Source: a bacterium
GTDB lineage: Bacteria; Pseudomonadota; Alphaproteobacteria; Caulobacterales; Hyphomonadaceae
Length of the DNA: 64,000 nucleotides
Assembly: GCA_016125045.1 (NCBI GenBank)
Contig: WGML01000002.1
Location: 248,001-312,000 of the forward strand
Direction of reading: 5' to 3'
Shown: one piece after another, positions 36,964-45,246 of the stretch
How the letters are laid out: each line of letters starts with the position of its first letter
How positions within the stretch are numbered: the first letter of the stretch is position 1
Translations under genes and position numbers: made by a program
The notes under the pieces: model-generated
The model's database searches: none
What the model was told of the DNA's origin: nothing
The model's input: only the letters and a program-made list of their open reading frames with translations

Positions 36964-38163
36964 ATGCGGAGTTTGAGGGCGATCGGCGCCGCGGCTTTGC
37001 TTGGCCTTGGCGCATGGGTCGCCGCGGGAGGGGCCGCGAACGCCCAGGCGCCGGACCCGCTGGTCGCGCGGGCGGATTATTCCAACGACGCGCTCTGGCT
37101 GTGCCGGCCCGGCCTCGCTGACGACAAATGCAAGGTCAACCTCGACGCCACCATCGTGAAGGCGAACGGGTCCTTGCGCACGGAGCGGTTCAAACCGGCG
37201 CGAAACCCGAAGATCGACTGCTTTTTCGTCTACCCCACCGTGTCGCTTGATCCGGGATATCTGAGCGACTGGGAGCCGGACGCCATGGAGTTCGATGATG
37301 TGCGGCTTCAGTTCGCGCGCTTCGGATCGGTGTGCCGCACCTTCGCGCCGCTCTACCGTCAGTTCACGCTGACCGCGCTTCGCGCCGCGAGCGGCGGCCC
37401 GGCCCCGCAGGGCGAGCGGCCGCCGGCCAATATCGGCGGCTATCAGGACGTGCTTGACGCCTGGACCTGGTACATGGCGAACGAGAACAAGGGCCGCGGC
37501 GTGGTGCTGATCGGCCACAGCCAGGGGGCCGGCGTGCTCGCGCGGCTGATCGCGGCCGAGATCGACGGCAAACCCGCCCAGAAGCAGCTGGTGTCGGCGA
37601 TGATCCTCGGGTCCGCCCTGATGGCGCCTGAGGGGGCGGATGTCGGCGGCACGTTCAAATCGATCCCGCTTTGCCGCAGCCCTTCTCAGATCGGGTGCGC
37701 GATCTCCTATGCGACCTTCCGGGCCGGCGCGCCGCCGCCGGAGACCTCCCGCTTCGGACGCTCCCGCGAAGGGCTCAGGGCCGTGTGCACCAACCCGGCT
37801 GATCTTGCAGGCGGCTCGAAGACCGTCTCCGACGCCTATTTCCTGACGCAGGGTTTCCTGAACGGGTCAGGAGGCGAGACGCCGCCCTGGACCAACCCGC
37901 CGAAGCCGATCGCCACACCGTTCGTCAAGGTCCCCGGGCTCGTCTCCACCTCCTGCGAGTCGCAGGGCGAGTTCACCTGGCTGGCGATGCATGTGAATGC
38001 GGACCCATCCGATCCGCGTACCGACGAGGTGCGCGGAGAGGTTCAGCGTGCAACCGGCCCGGACCTCAACTGGGGGCTTCATCTGGTTGATGTCGATGTC
38101 GCGATGGGGGATCTCATCCGGATCGTGAAGGCTCAATCAAGCGCCTATGCCAAGAAGCGCTAA
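36964..38163 (+). CDS. DUF3089 alpha/beta-hydrolase-like exported protein
   Basis: A 399-residue protein with a signal peptide (ending ANA/QAP) and a DUF3089 domain. The blocks DCFFVYPTVSLD, VCRTFAPLYRQFTL and GRGVVLIGHSQGAGVL are typical; Ser186 in GHSQG is the likely nucleophile. The C-terminal part has LHLVDVDVAMGDL with a candidate His. It is probably an exported esterase or lipase-like enzyme. GGAGG lies just before the ATG. The substrate is unknown. Confidence 0.85.
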   Translation: MRSLRAIGAAALLGLGAWVAAGGAANAQAPDPLVARADYSNDALWLCRPGLADDKCKVNLDATIVKANGSLRTERFKPARNPKIDCFFVYPTVSLDPGYLSDWEPDAMEFDDVRLQFARFGSVCRTFAPLYRQFTLTALRAASGGPAPQGERPPANIGGYQDVLDAWTWYMANENKGRGVVLIGHSQGAGVLARLIAAEIDGKPAQKQLVSAMILGSALMAPEGADVGGTFKSIPLCRSPSQIGCAISYATFRAGAPPPETSRFGRSREGLRAVCTNPADLAGGSKTVSDAYFLTQGFLNGSGGETPPWTNPPKPIATPFVKVPGLVSTSCESQGEFTWLAMHVNADPSDPRTDEVRGEVQRATGPDLNWGLHLVDVDVAMGDLIRIVKAQSSAYAKKR

Positions 38164-38213
38164 TCAGAGGCGTGGCGATGTCCGCCGTCTGATGATGTGA
38201 GAGGACGGCGAAG

Positions 38214-38672
38214 ATGCGGCGGGATCCGGCGCGCACCGAACGACGTCGCGCGGAGGTCGCGGCCGCCGGCGGCGAGGTTGCGCGCGCCGGGGCCGTGGTT
38301 GGCGCGTCGCTGTCGTCGGAGTTGAAGGCCGAGCTTGAGGCCCTGAAACGCCTCGAGAAACGGCTGGACAGCCAGTTCCGCGTGCTCGGGGTTAGGTTCG
38401 GGCTGGATGGGATTGTCGGGCTCGCCCCCGTGGTGGGAGACGTCGCGACTGCTGCGCTTGGGCTCTATCTCATCTTGCGTGCCCGGCGCCTTGGCGTCGG
38501 CCGCGGCGTTCAGGCGCGGATGCTGTTCAATCTGGGGCTCGATCTGGCGGGCGGCGCCATCCCGGTCATCGGCGACGTGTTCGACTTCTTCTACAAGTCG
38601 AACACGGCGAACGTCCGCCTGCTGATGAAAGAGATCGAACGCCGGGAGAAGGACGCCTCCCGGCGAAAGTGA
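38214..38672 (+). CDS. DUF4112 membrane protein
   Basis: A 152-residue protein. A charged N-terminal helix (ELKAELEALKRLEKRLD) precedes the DUF4112 core: GVRFGLDGIVGLAPVVGDVATAALGLYLI and LDLAGGAIPVIGDVFDFFYKSN, two hydrophobic segments each with the conserved G-D-x-x-D pattern. The function of the family is unknown. Its stop codon abuts the ctrA stop codon (38672/38673), so the two convergent genes have no space between them. Confidence 0.85.
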   Translation: MRRDPARTERRRAEVAAAGGEVARAGAVVGASLSSELKAELEALKRLEKRLDSQFRVLGVRFGLDGIVGLAPVVGDVATAALGLYLILRARRLGVGRGVQARMLFNLGLDLAGGAIPVIGDVFDFFYKSNTANVRLLMKEIERREKDASRRK

Positions 38673-39398
38673 TCAGGCGGCCCTGGCGGCTTCCTTCTCG
38701 GGCGATTTCAGCGTCTGGCGGGGATCGGGATCGCGCAGCACATAGCCCCGGCCCCACACAGTTTCGATGAAGTGGTCGCCGCCGGTCGCCTGCGCGAGCT
38801 TCTTGCGCAGCTTGCAGATGAACACGTCGATGATCTTGAGTTCCGGCTCGTCCATCCCGCCATAGAGATGGTTGAGGAACATTTCCTTGGTGAGCGTCGT
38901 CCCCTTGCGGAGGGAGAGCAGCTCGAACATCTGGTATTCCTTGCCGGTGAGGTGAACGCGGCCGTTCTTCACCTCGACGGTCTTGGCGTCGAGATTGACC
39001 ACGATGTCGCCGGTGCGGATCACGTTTTCCGCAAACCCCTTGGAACGACGCACGATCGCGGTGATTCGCGCGATCAATTCGTCCTTGTTGAACGGCTTGG
39101 TCAGGTAGTCGTCGGCGCCGACGCCGAGGGCCTTGACCTTGGATTCGATGTCCGGATTTCCGGAGAGAATCATCACCGGCGTGTTCACCCGGTTGACGCG
39201 CAGCTGTTTCAGCACGTCGTAGCCGGACATGTCGGGAAGGCCGAGATCAAGAATGATCAGGTCGTACTCGAAGACCTTTCCGAGATCGACGCCCTCCTCG
39301 CCTTCGTGGGTGCGGTACACATTGAAGCCCGCTGTCTTGAGCATCAACTCGATGCTGCGCGCGACAGGTTCGTCGTCCTCGATGAGCAGGATGCGCAT
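38673..39398 (-). CDS. ctrA: Cell-cycle master regulator CtrA
   Basis: A 241-residue OmpR-type response regulator, recognisable as CtrA along its whole length. Receiver with Asp51 ([16 protein letters not shown]) and [11 protein letters not shown]-binding domain with [37 protein letters not shown]. The protein ends in Ala-Ala; in Caulobacter two C-terminal alanines are required for ClpXP degradation of CtrA. It activates class II flagellar and division genes and, when phosphorylated through ChpT, blocks replication initiation in Caulobacter. GGAGGA precedes the ATG. Its upstream region is dense in GANTC sites. Confidence 0.98.
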   Translation of the reverse strand: MRILLIEDDEPVARSIELMLKTAGFNVYRTHEGEEGVDLGKVFEYDLIILDLGLPDMSGYDVLKQLRVNRVNTPVMILSGNPDIESKVKALGVGADDYLTKPFNKDELIARITAIVRRSKGFAENVIRTGDIVVNLDAKTVEVKNGRVHLTGKEYQMFELLSLRKGTTLTKEMFLNHLYGGMDEPELKIIDVFICKLRKKLAQATGGDHFIETVWGRGYVLRDPDPRQTLKSPEKEAARAA

Positions 39399-39716
39399 GG
39401 GATCCTCCGGAATCAGTCTTGCCGCGTACAGTTAACGGCCCTGTACAACTTCAAGCCAGAAAGGTTAACGCAAAGTGGATAATGGCGCCGGAAGATTGAA
39501 TCATCTTCATAAACCGATTCTCCCGGGAGCCATCCCCGGCATTTGTTTGAATCGATTTGGAAGCTTCGCCAAGCATTAACGAGTCGGGGGTCAAAAAATA
39601 TTTGTAGCGCCCTTCCGGGGTTCGCGCCGGAGCACGGTCGCGACAGGTGGCGCGACGGGTGGACAGGCGAGGGGGCTCTCCCCGCGATCTGGCGGGTTGA
39701 AATGGAGTTTCAGTCC
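39399..39716. promoter_or_regulatory. Divergent ctrA/fliI control region with five GANTC sites
   Basis: A 318-base region. GANTC, the CcrM methylation motif, occurs at 39410-39414, 39498-39502, 39516-39520, 39549-39553 and 39581-39585: five in 176 bp where less than one is expected. Two GTTAAC sequences (39431-39436, 39464-39469) carry CtrA half-sites. Two perfect palindromes are present: GTACAG-N9-CTGTAC (39426-39446), whose centre holds TTAACGGCC, and GAAGAT-TGAATC-ATCTTC (39491-39508), whose centre holds a GANTC. In Caulobacter ctrA transcription is tied to the methylation state of its promoter and to CtrA itself. Confidence 0.75.
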
Positions 39717-41072
39717 ATGTTGAGCGACGCCATCCGCGAGGTGAAGCGTATCGACTCGATCCTGCGCGAAGGGCGGGTTGTTTCCGTGGAAGGACTGCGG
39801 ATCGGCGCGGCGGGCCCCGGCGACTCGCTGCGGCTCGGCGCGGGGGTGCGTTTTGGGGGATTGGACGGACCGCGCGGCGAGATCGTGGGCTTTGAGGGCG
39901 AGCGCGCGATCCTGCTCGCAAGCGATCCGATCGACGGCGTGAGGCCCGGCGCGGCCGTGCTGTTCGAGAGCGACGCCGACACGGTTCGGCCGTGCGGGGC
40001 GTGGCTCGGCAGAGTGCTCGACGCATTTGGCGCGCCGGTCGACGGCAAGGGCGCTCTGGCGCAGGGCGGCCTCGCGCGTCCGGTGCGGGCGTCGCCGCCG
40101 CAGGCGCGGTCCCGCGGCAGGGTGTCGGAGCGCGCAACGCTCGGTGTGCGGGCGCTCGATCTGTTCACGCCATGCGCATTCGGGCAGCGGCTCGGGGTCT
40201 TCGCCGGCTCCGGCGTCGGCAAGTCGACGCTGATGTCGATGCTGACCCGCCGGGCGGAAGCCGACGTGGTGGTGATCGGGCTCATCGGCGAACGTGGCCG
40301 CGAGGTGCGGGAGTTCGTCGAGGATGTTCTGGGCCCGGAAGGTCTCGCCCGCGCGGTGATCGTCACCTCGACCTCGGACGAACCCGCGCCGCGCCGCCGC
40401 CGCGCGGCCTGGCTCACGCTCGCGGTGGCGGAGCATTTCCGGGACGAGGGGCTTCGGGTGCTGTGCTTCATCGACAGCGTGACCCGCTTCGCCATGGCGC
40501 AGCGCGAGATCGGGCTCGCGGCGGGGGAGCCGCCGACGACGCGCGGCTACACGCCCTCCGTGTTCGCCGAACTGCCGAAGCTTCTGGAACGCGCGGGGCC
40601 GGGACTGTCGGAGGAGGCGGGGGGGCGGGGCGGCTGCATCACCGGCATGTTCACCGTGCTGGTGGAGGGCGACGACCTCAACGAACCGGTCGCCGACGCG
40701 GTTCGCGGGATTCTGGACGGGCATGTGTCGTTGTCCCGCGAGATCGCCGAGCGGGGCCGCTATCCAGCGATCGATGTGTCACGGTCCCTGTCGCGCCTGT
40801 CGAACAGTCTGCAGACAGAGGGTGAGCGCAGGCTGGTGGCGGAGGCCCGGCGGCTGATCGCGCTCTACGCCGACATGGCGGAACTCGTGCGGATCGGAGC
40901 CTATGCGGCGGGGTCGGACCCGGACGTCGACCGCGCGGTGCGGTTGTGGCCCGCGATCGAGGCGGTGCTGGCGCAGGAGGTCGACGAGGCGAGCGATGTC
41001 GACGGGGCGGCCCGCGCGCTCGCCGAGGTGATCGGCAGGGATCAGGCGGCGACCGCCATGGCGCGGACCTGA
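39717..41072 (+). CDS. fliI: Flagellar export ATPase FliI
   Basis: A 451-residue F1-type ATPase of the flagellar type III export system. Walker A is GSGVGKST (164-171), followed by VIGLIGERGREVREFVED, the Walker B FIDSVTRFAMAQREIG and the export-ATPase block GEPPTTRGYTPSVFAELPKLLERAG. The ATG at 39717 is preferred because GGAG lies 9 bases upstream; ATG at 39702 is an alternative, and the frame back to 39543 runs through the GANTC region. It energises export at the base of the flagellum with FliH and FliJ. fliJ follows after 10 bases. Confidence 0.95.
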   Translation: MLSDAIREVKRIDSILREGRVVSVEGLRIGAAGPGDSLRLGAGVRFGGLDGPRGEIVGFEGERAILLASDPIDGVRPGAAVLFESDADTVRPCGAWLGRVLDAFGAPVDGKGALAQGGLARPVRASPPQARSRGRVSERATLGVRALDLFTPCAFGQRLGVFAGSGVGKSTLMSMLTRRAEADVVVIGLIGERGREVREFVEDVLGPEGLARAVIVTSTSDEPAPRRRRAAWLTLAVAEHFRDEGLRVLCFIDSVTRFAMAQREIGLAAGEPPTTRGYTPSVFAELPKLLERAGPGLSEEAGGRGGCITGMFTVLVEGDDLNEPVADAVRGILDGHVSLSREIAERGRYPAIDVSRSLSRLSNSLQTEGERRLVAEARRLIALYADMAELVRIGAYAAGSDPDVDRAVRLWPAIEAVLAQEVDEASDVDGAARALAEVIGRDQAATAMART

Positions 41073-41082
41073 GGAGTTCTGA

Positions 41083-41505
41083 ATGAAGTCGTCCTCGACG
41101 CTCCAGACGCTGCTGAAGATCGCCGAATCGCGCGCCGACGATCTCGGACGGGAGGCGGCGCTCTTGCAGTCGCGACGCGACGCGCTTGCGGCGCGGGCGG
41201 CGGCCGCCGCCGAGCGGGGATCGCATGAGTTGCAAGCCACGGCCGGCGATCTCGATCTTGTGTCGGCGGTGTCGGCCTTTCGCACGCGCCTGAGGCTGGA
41301 GGCGAGGCGGCTCGCGCGCGAGATCGAGCAGGCCGACGCGGCCCTGGCGGACGTGCGAGGGAAGCTGTCAGCGGCGTTCCAGGAGCAGTCCCGGTTCGAG
41401 GAGCTGATCCGTCGCCTTGACGCCGAAGCGACGAAGGCGCGCGCGAAACGCGATCAGGCGCTGCTCGACGAGGCGGCGGTGATCCGCAGCGCCCGCGGCG
41501 GCTAG
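41083..41505 (+). CDS. fliJ: Flagellar export chaperone FliJ
   Basis: A 140-residue, almost wholly coiled-coil protein rich in Ala, Arg, Glu and Leu (LQTLLKIAESRADDLGREAALL at the start). FliJ proteins are poorly conserved; the assignment rests on size, coiled-coil character and its place 10 bases behind fliI. It forms the stalk in the FliI ring of the flagellar export apparatus. Confidence 0.8.
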   Translation: MKSSSTLQTLLKIAESRADDLGREAALLQSRRDALAARAAAAAERGSHELQATAGDLDLVSAVSAFRTRLRLEARRLAREIEQADAALADVRGKLSAAFQEQSRFEELIRRLDAEATKARAKRDQALLDEAAVIRSARGG

Positions 41506-41560
41506 CGTCCCGAACGTGAGCGGCGTAGTCTGACTGCCCTCAGGCAAGGGGGCGTCAGCC

Positions 41561-41920
41561 ATGGCCGTGACCGGGATCGGCGGATTTTTCTTTCGTTCAA
41601 AAGACCCTGAGGAGCTGCGCGCCTGGTATGCGCGGCATCTCGGCGTGGGCTCGGCGCCCTACGGCTTATGGAACACGCAAGCCGGCCCGTGCGTGTTTTC
41701 GCCCTTCGCGGCGAACTCGGACTATTTCGCCGCTGATCGCCAGTGGATGCTGAACCTGCGGGTCGATGATCTCGACGGCCTGTGCGCCAGCCTGCGGGAG
41801 GCCGGAATCGAGGTGACGACGAACCCCGCCTGGGACATGCCGGGCGTTGGCCGGTTCGCCCGGATTCATGACCCGGAAGGCAATCCGATCGAGCTGTGGC
41901 AACCCGACCCGCCCGGATGA
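41561..41920 (+). CDS. VOC-family (glyoxalase-fold) protein
   Basis: A 119-residue single VOC domain: GIGGFFFRSKDPEELRAWYARHLGV at the start and RFARIHDPEGNPIELWQ at the end, the common bacterial bleomycin-resistance/glyoxalase pattern. The C-terminal Glu is present but the usual first His is replaced in the GGFFFRS strand, so metal binding may be altered. AAGGGGG precedes the ATG. It lies 55 bases after fliJ and is unlikely to be flagellar. It is convergent with the cbrC-like gene. Confidence 0.82.
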   Translation: MAVTGIGGFFFRSKDPEELRAWYARHLGVGSAPYGLWNTQAGPCVFSPFAANSDYFAADRQWMLNLRVDDLDGLCASLREAGIEVTTNPAWDMPGVGRFARIHDPEGNPIELWQPDPPG

Positions 41921-42004
41921 CCTGCGCCGCGACCTAGTGAGCCGCGACCCATAAACTTTGCCTATCTATGCACCGAGCGAATGGCGAAAAATCGCCGGAT
42001 GCGG

Positions 42005-42748
42005 TCAGTCACAGTCCCAATACACTCTATGCGTTTCGCAGGTTCTGCAGCGAAAAGCATAAATTACGCCCGGGAAGTCCGTCCTCAGCGAATCCCAACT
42101 CCAGTCTGTCCAACCTTCGCCCGAACAAAGTTGGGCAAACAGCGCTTGGCCATCGCCATCTTTTGCTTGCCGCGAAAAGTCAGCCTGCTGCCATTCGCCG
42201 ACATAGGTCATAAGGTCATTGCAGCAAAAAAGCCATCGCTCGCCCTGCCAAGTAACGAAACTTGGCGTTCGCACGAGCTCCAGAAGGATGTTGCTGGGCA
42301 CGTTGACCTGCCTCCAGCCGTCCTCGTTTAGAATAGTTTCATAGCCAGAGACGCTGAGTCCAGGAACACCGTGGGTGAGTCCCCGAACTGCATCCTCGTA
42401 ACGCACCATTCCAAATTCCGTGTCTTGTGTGAAGGCAGCCCGTCCCTCGCGCAGGCACTCGTAACAAACGTTTATGTCGCCGGACTTGCTGACGGGAAAT
42501 GACGCTTCCGTGTCGCAAGATGAGCAGTGCGAAGGCCTTGGCTCGTCGGCATCGAACGCCACAGGTTCGCCGCACGCAACGCAGGGCGCAATTATGTCAT
42601 CCCCAATGCCCAGCCGGAATGAATGTGCATCTTGCTTCTCGCATAAATCGCAACGCTCTTTGCCTGTATAGGAAGAGGCCAGTCTTACGGGTGCATCAAA
42701 TAGAGAAAATGGAATGCCCAAGTCGCGGAATGTCGTGTTGTCCTGCAT
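42005..42748 (-). CDS. CbrC/UPF0167-family cysteine-rich protein
   Basis: A 247-residue protein with several CxxC pairs (CDLCEK, CVACGE, CSSC, CYEC, CRTCETH), likely zinc sites. The central segment LLELVRTPSFVTWQGERWLFCCNDLMTYVGEW matches the CbrC (UPF0167) pattern of ELxxRTPgY..WQgE.WL..C.D, and the end FRCRTCETHRVYWDCD fits the family terminus. CbrC in E. coli is linked to colicin E2 tolerance; the function here is unknown. The start at 42748 follows GGGAGGA. This gene is visibly poorer in G and C than its neighbours and lies beside an IS remnant, which suggests transfer. Confidence 0.7.
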   Translation of the reverse strand: MQDNTTFRDLGIPFSLFDAPVRLASSYTGKERCDLCEKQDAHSFRLGIGDDIIAPCVACGEPVAFDADEPRPSHCSSCDTEASFPVSKSGDINVCYECLREGRAAFTQDTEFGMVRYEDAVRGLTHGVPGLSVSGYETILNEDGWRQVNVPSNILLELVRTPSFVTWQGERWLFCCNDLMTYVGEWQQADFSRQAKDGDGQALFAQLCSGEGWTDWSWDSLRTDFPGVIYAFRCRTCETHRVYWDCD

Positions 42749-42868
42749 TCGGTCCTCCCGCAAAATCCATACACAGTTTGCTATAAGCCAATATGTCAAC
42801 AAAGGGCCAATCTCAGTCCTTTGGCAGCACCTCAAACGGTGATTCATGGCTCCTGAAGGGAGCTTGAT

Positions 42869-43280
42869 ATGTCCGATCACCTGTTCTGGCTCAGTAAGGA
42901 CCAGTTTGGGCGCTTGAAGCCTCTGCTACCCGATCCGCTTCGTCCTGACAGGCGGACACGTACCCGATTGCGTGGCGGCTGAGCCGCTTCTTCGGTCGCT
43001 GCCCGCGCGTGTGAGTGTCGTGCAGGGTGACAAGGGCTAGGACAGCAACAAGGTCAGACCACAGATCGAAGCAGCCGGCGCCGCGCCGAACATCCCACCC
43101 AAATCAAACCGCCGCGACAAACCTGGATTCTCTCCAGCCCGCTATCGGGACCGATACGCCTTCGAGCGAATGTTCGGCCGGCTCAAGAACTTTCGACGCA
43201 TCGGCGCCCGATACGATAGGCGGGCGGACGTCTCCCTTGCGGCCTTGTGCCTCGCCGCAATCGTCAGCTACTGGTTATGA
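42869..43280 (+). mobile_element. Degraded IS5-type (IS427-like) transposase remnant
   Basis: The first 26 or so codons (MSDHLFWLSKDQFGRLKPLLP) match the N-terminus of IS5/IS427-group transposases. The end, in another frame, matches their C-terminus: IPPKSNRRDKP, YAFERMFGRLKNFRRIGARYD and LAALCLAAIVSYWL. The DDE core in between is largely deleted. The remnant is 412 bases, about half of a full element, and its two parts are out of frame. An amber codon sits in the DKG(Y)D motif. It is not functional. It lies 10 bases from the flhG stop and next to the AT-richer cbrC-like gene. Confidence 0.85.
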
Positions 43281-43289
43281 GTCCGGAGC

Positions 43290-44129
43290 CTAGTTGGCCG
43301 CGACCGAGACACCCTCCGCGCCGCCGCGCAGCAACGCCTCGGCGATCTGGGCCGCGTCGAGCGCCGCCTGGGCGTTCGGATCGATCTGCACGATCGTCTT
43401 CTGCTGACGGATCGCCTCGCGCACCTTGAGATCGCGAAGGATGATCCCGGCGAGCGGCGGCCGGAAGCCAAGGAAGGTTTGGCTCGCCCGCGCGAGCGCC
43501 TCATAGGTGCGGCGGCCGGCGACCCGGGTGTCGGCGATGTTGATCGCGATCCAGGGCTGCACGCTCGGTGCGTAGCCGCGCAGCACCTTGATGAAGGCGT
43601 AGGCGTCCGTCATCGAGGTGGGCTCGTCATTCGCGACGATGACGCAGCGGTCGCACGCCCGGGCGAGCCGCATGACGTTTTCCTCGATGCCGGCCCCGAG
43701 ATCGACGAGCACGATGTCGTATTGCAGCGCGAGCGGGGTGAGGCTCGCGGCGAGGCGCGAGGCTTCCTCGGCGGGAAGGCCGGCGAGCGCTCCGGAACCG
43801 GATCGCCCGGGCAGCACGTCGAAGCCGCCAGGCGCGGCGGAGCCGCCCATGATCGGGGTGACGGCGTCCTCGAGTTCAACCCATCCCGCGATCACCGCGG
43901 CAAGATCGGTTTCGGGAGCGACCCCGAGCTGGACGTCGACATTGGCGAGACCAAGGTCTCCGTCGACCAGCAATGTGCGCTTTCCCATTTTTGCGAAGGT
44001 GGCGGCGAGGGTCGTCGACAGCCATGTCTTGCCGACGCCGCCCTTTCCGGAGGCGATGGCGATCACCGACGCGGGCTCGATGCGAGGCCGCGCGGTCCGG
44101 GTTTCTGGCTTGCGCAATGCGAAGTTCAT
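43290..44129 (-). CDS. flhG: Flagellar number/placement ATPase FlhG (MinD-like)
   Basis: A 279-residue MinD/ParA-type ATPase. The deviant Walker A KGGVGKT is at 29-35; VDGDLGLANVDVQLG and VLVDLGAGIEENV are the other switch regions. The placement next to flhF and flhA marks it as FlhG (YlxH/FleN), which limits flagellar number and controls FlhF. The ATG at 44129 overlaps the flhF stop (GTGATGA), so translation is coupled; a GTG directly before it is an alternative. It is the last gene of the fliF operon; the IS remnant begins 10 bases past its stop. Confidence 0.85.
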   Translation of the reverse strand: MNFALRKPETRTARPRIEPASVIAIASGKGGVGKTWLSTTLAATFAKMGKRTLLVDGDLGLANVDVQLGVAPETDLAAVIAGWVELEDAVTPIMGGSAAPGGFDVLPGRSGSGALAGLPAEEASRLAASLTPLALQYDIVLVDLGAGIEENVMRLARACDRCVIVANDEPTSMTDAYAFIKVLRGYAPSVQPWIAINIADTRVAGRRTYEALARASQTFLGFRPPLAGIILRDLKVREAIRQQKTIVQIDPNAQAALDAAQIAEALLRGGAEGVSVAAN

Positions 44130-45199
44130 CACGCGGCTCCTCTGAGCAGTTCAGCTTCCGGGGCGGGGTCCAACAACAGCTTCGCGATTCGCGAAGCGGT
44201 CGCCGGAACCAGTCCTCCGCCTACACTCATCGTCAATCCAAGTTGAGCGATGCTTAACCGGGCGGAAGAAATTGCAGAAATTACACCTGCGCGACGCTTC
44301 ACCACATCGAGCTTGGTGATGATGGCGCGGCGCGCGCCGATTCTCGCGAAGGCGCGGGCCGTGTCTTCAAGGTCCATTGGGTGTCCTTCAGCGGAGATGA
44401 CGAGAACGGGCTCGACGTCGAGGCGCTCGATCAGAGTGAGAAGTCTCGCCATGTCCTGCTCATCCTGCGGGTTGACGGCGGGAGCGTCGATCACATAGCG
44501 GCGCGCCTGCGATGAGCGATCATCGAGGAGGCGGACCAGGGCTTCTGGCGTGAAAGTCGCGAGGATGGTCGGCTTGCGCACGAGCGCCGCCAGCCTGGCG
44601 GCCCCGCCCGATGCGTCGAAGTCCGCGGCGACGGGTTCGAGCGGAGCGTCGAGATCGGACAGGCGCAGCGCGAGCTTGGCGGCGGCGGTCGAACGTCCGG
44701 CTCCCGGCGCGCCGATCAGCATGAGGGAGCGCGCTGGTCGCGGCTGGATCGGCGCAAAGGAGGCGAGCCCCTCAAGCCCGGCGGTGAGGACGGCGACCGG
44801 CTCCTGTCCGCCCGCGAGCCTCGCGCCGCCCTCCGACAGGAGGTCCGCGAACGGGTCGGGTGCGCCGCCCCATTTCAGGATCTCGCCGATGCGGTCGCGG
44901 GATTGGGTGTGAAGGAGCGCCCGCGATCCCTCGTCCGGCGCCTGCTTGCGCTGGCCGCGGAGTTGGGGGCCGCCGGGAGGGGCGGCCGGGTTGGATGGGT
45001 CCGAACGGGACGCGGGGTGGGGCGAAGCGGATGAGGCGAGCTTCACAGGCCGGGGGCCGGTGCGCTCGACCGCCGCGCGGACCTCGAACACGCCGTTCTC
45101 TTCATGCGTCGAGAGGACGACGGCGTCGGGGCCGAGCTCGGCCTTCATCTGCGCGAGCGCCGCATCGAGGCTGCTTGCGGAGAAGAGCTTCATCTTCAT
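44129..45199 (-). CDS. flhF: Flagellar SRP-like GTPase FlhF with altered G1/G3 motifs
   Basis: A 356-residue FlhF. N-terminal segment MKMKLFSASSLDAALAQMKAELGPDAVVLST is typical; a proline-rich linker follows (about 48-95); the NG-type GTPase domain starts near 155. Two motifs are unusual: the P-loop reads GAPGAGRST (163-171) with Arg in place of the usual Lys, and the G3 motif reads DAPA where DTAG is expected. The G4 motif TKLD is present. FlhF marks the cell pole for flagellum assembly. The altered P-loop suggests weak or absent GTP hydrolysis (inference). It lies 47 bases after flhA and overlaps flhG. Confidence 0.85.
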   Translation of the reverse strand: MKMKLFSASSLDAALAQMKAELGPDAVVLSTHEENGVFEVRAAVERTGPRPVKLASSASPHPASRSDPSNPAAPPGGPQLRGQRKQAPDEGSRALLHTQSRDRIGEILKWGGAPDPFADLLSEGGARLAGGQEPVAVLTAGLEGLASFAPIQPRPARSLMLIGAPGAGRSTAAAKLALRLSDLDAPLEPVAADFDASGGAARLAALVRKPTILATFTPEALVRLLDDRSSQARRYVIDAPAVNPQDEQDMARLLTLIERLDVEPVLVISAEGHPMDLEDTARAFARIGARRAIITKLDVVKRRAGVISAISSARLSIAQLGLTMSVGGGLVPATASRIAKLLLDPAPEAELLRGAA

Positions 45200-45246
45200 G
45201 GTGTGGTCTCCCTTCGCGGGGTCATTTCAATGATCCTCTCTCGGCT

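Noticed and set aside
41980-41997. GGCGA/TCGCC hairpin between the VOC gene and the cbrC-like gene as terminator
   Set aside because: Only a 5-bp stem and no T-run on either strand.
42869-42982. 37-codon frame at the start of the IS remnant as a gene
   Set aside because: It is the broken N-terminus of an IS5-type transposase followed by unrelated residues and a stop.
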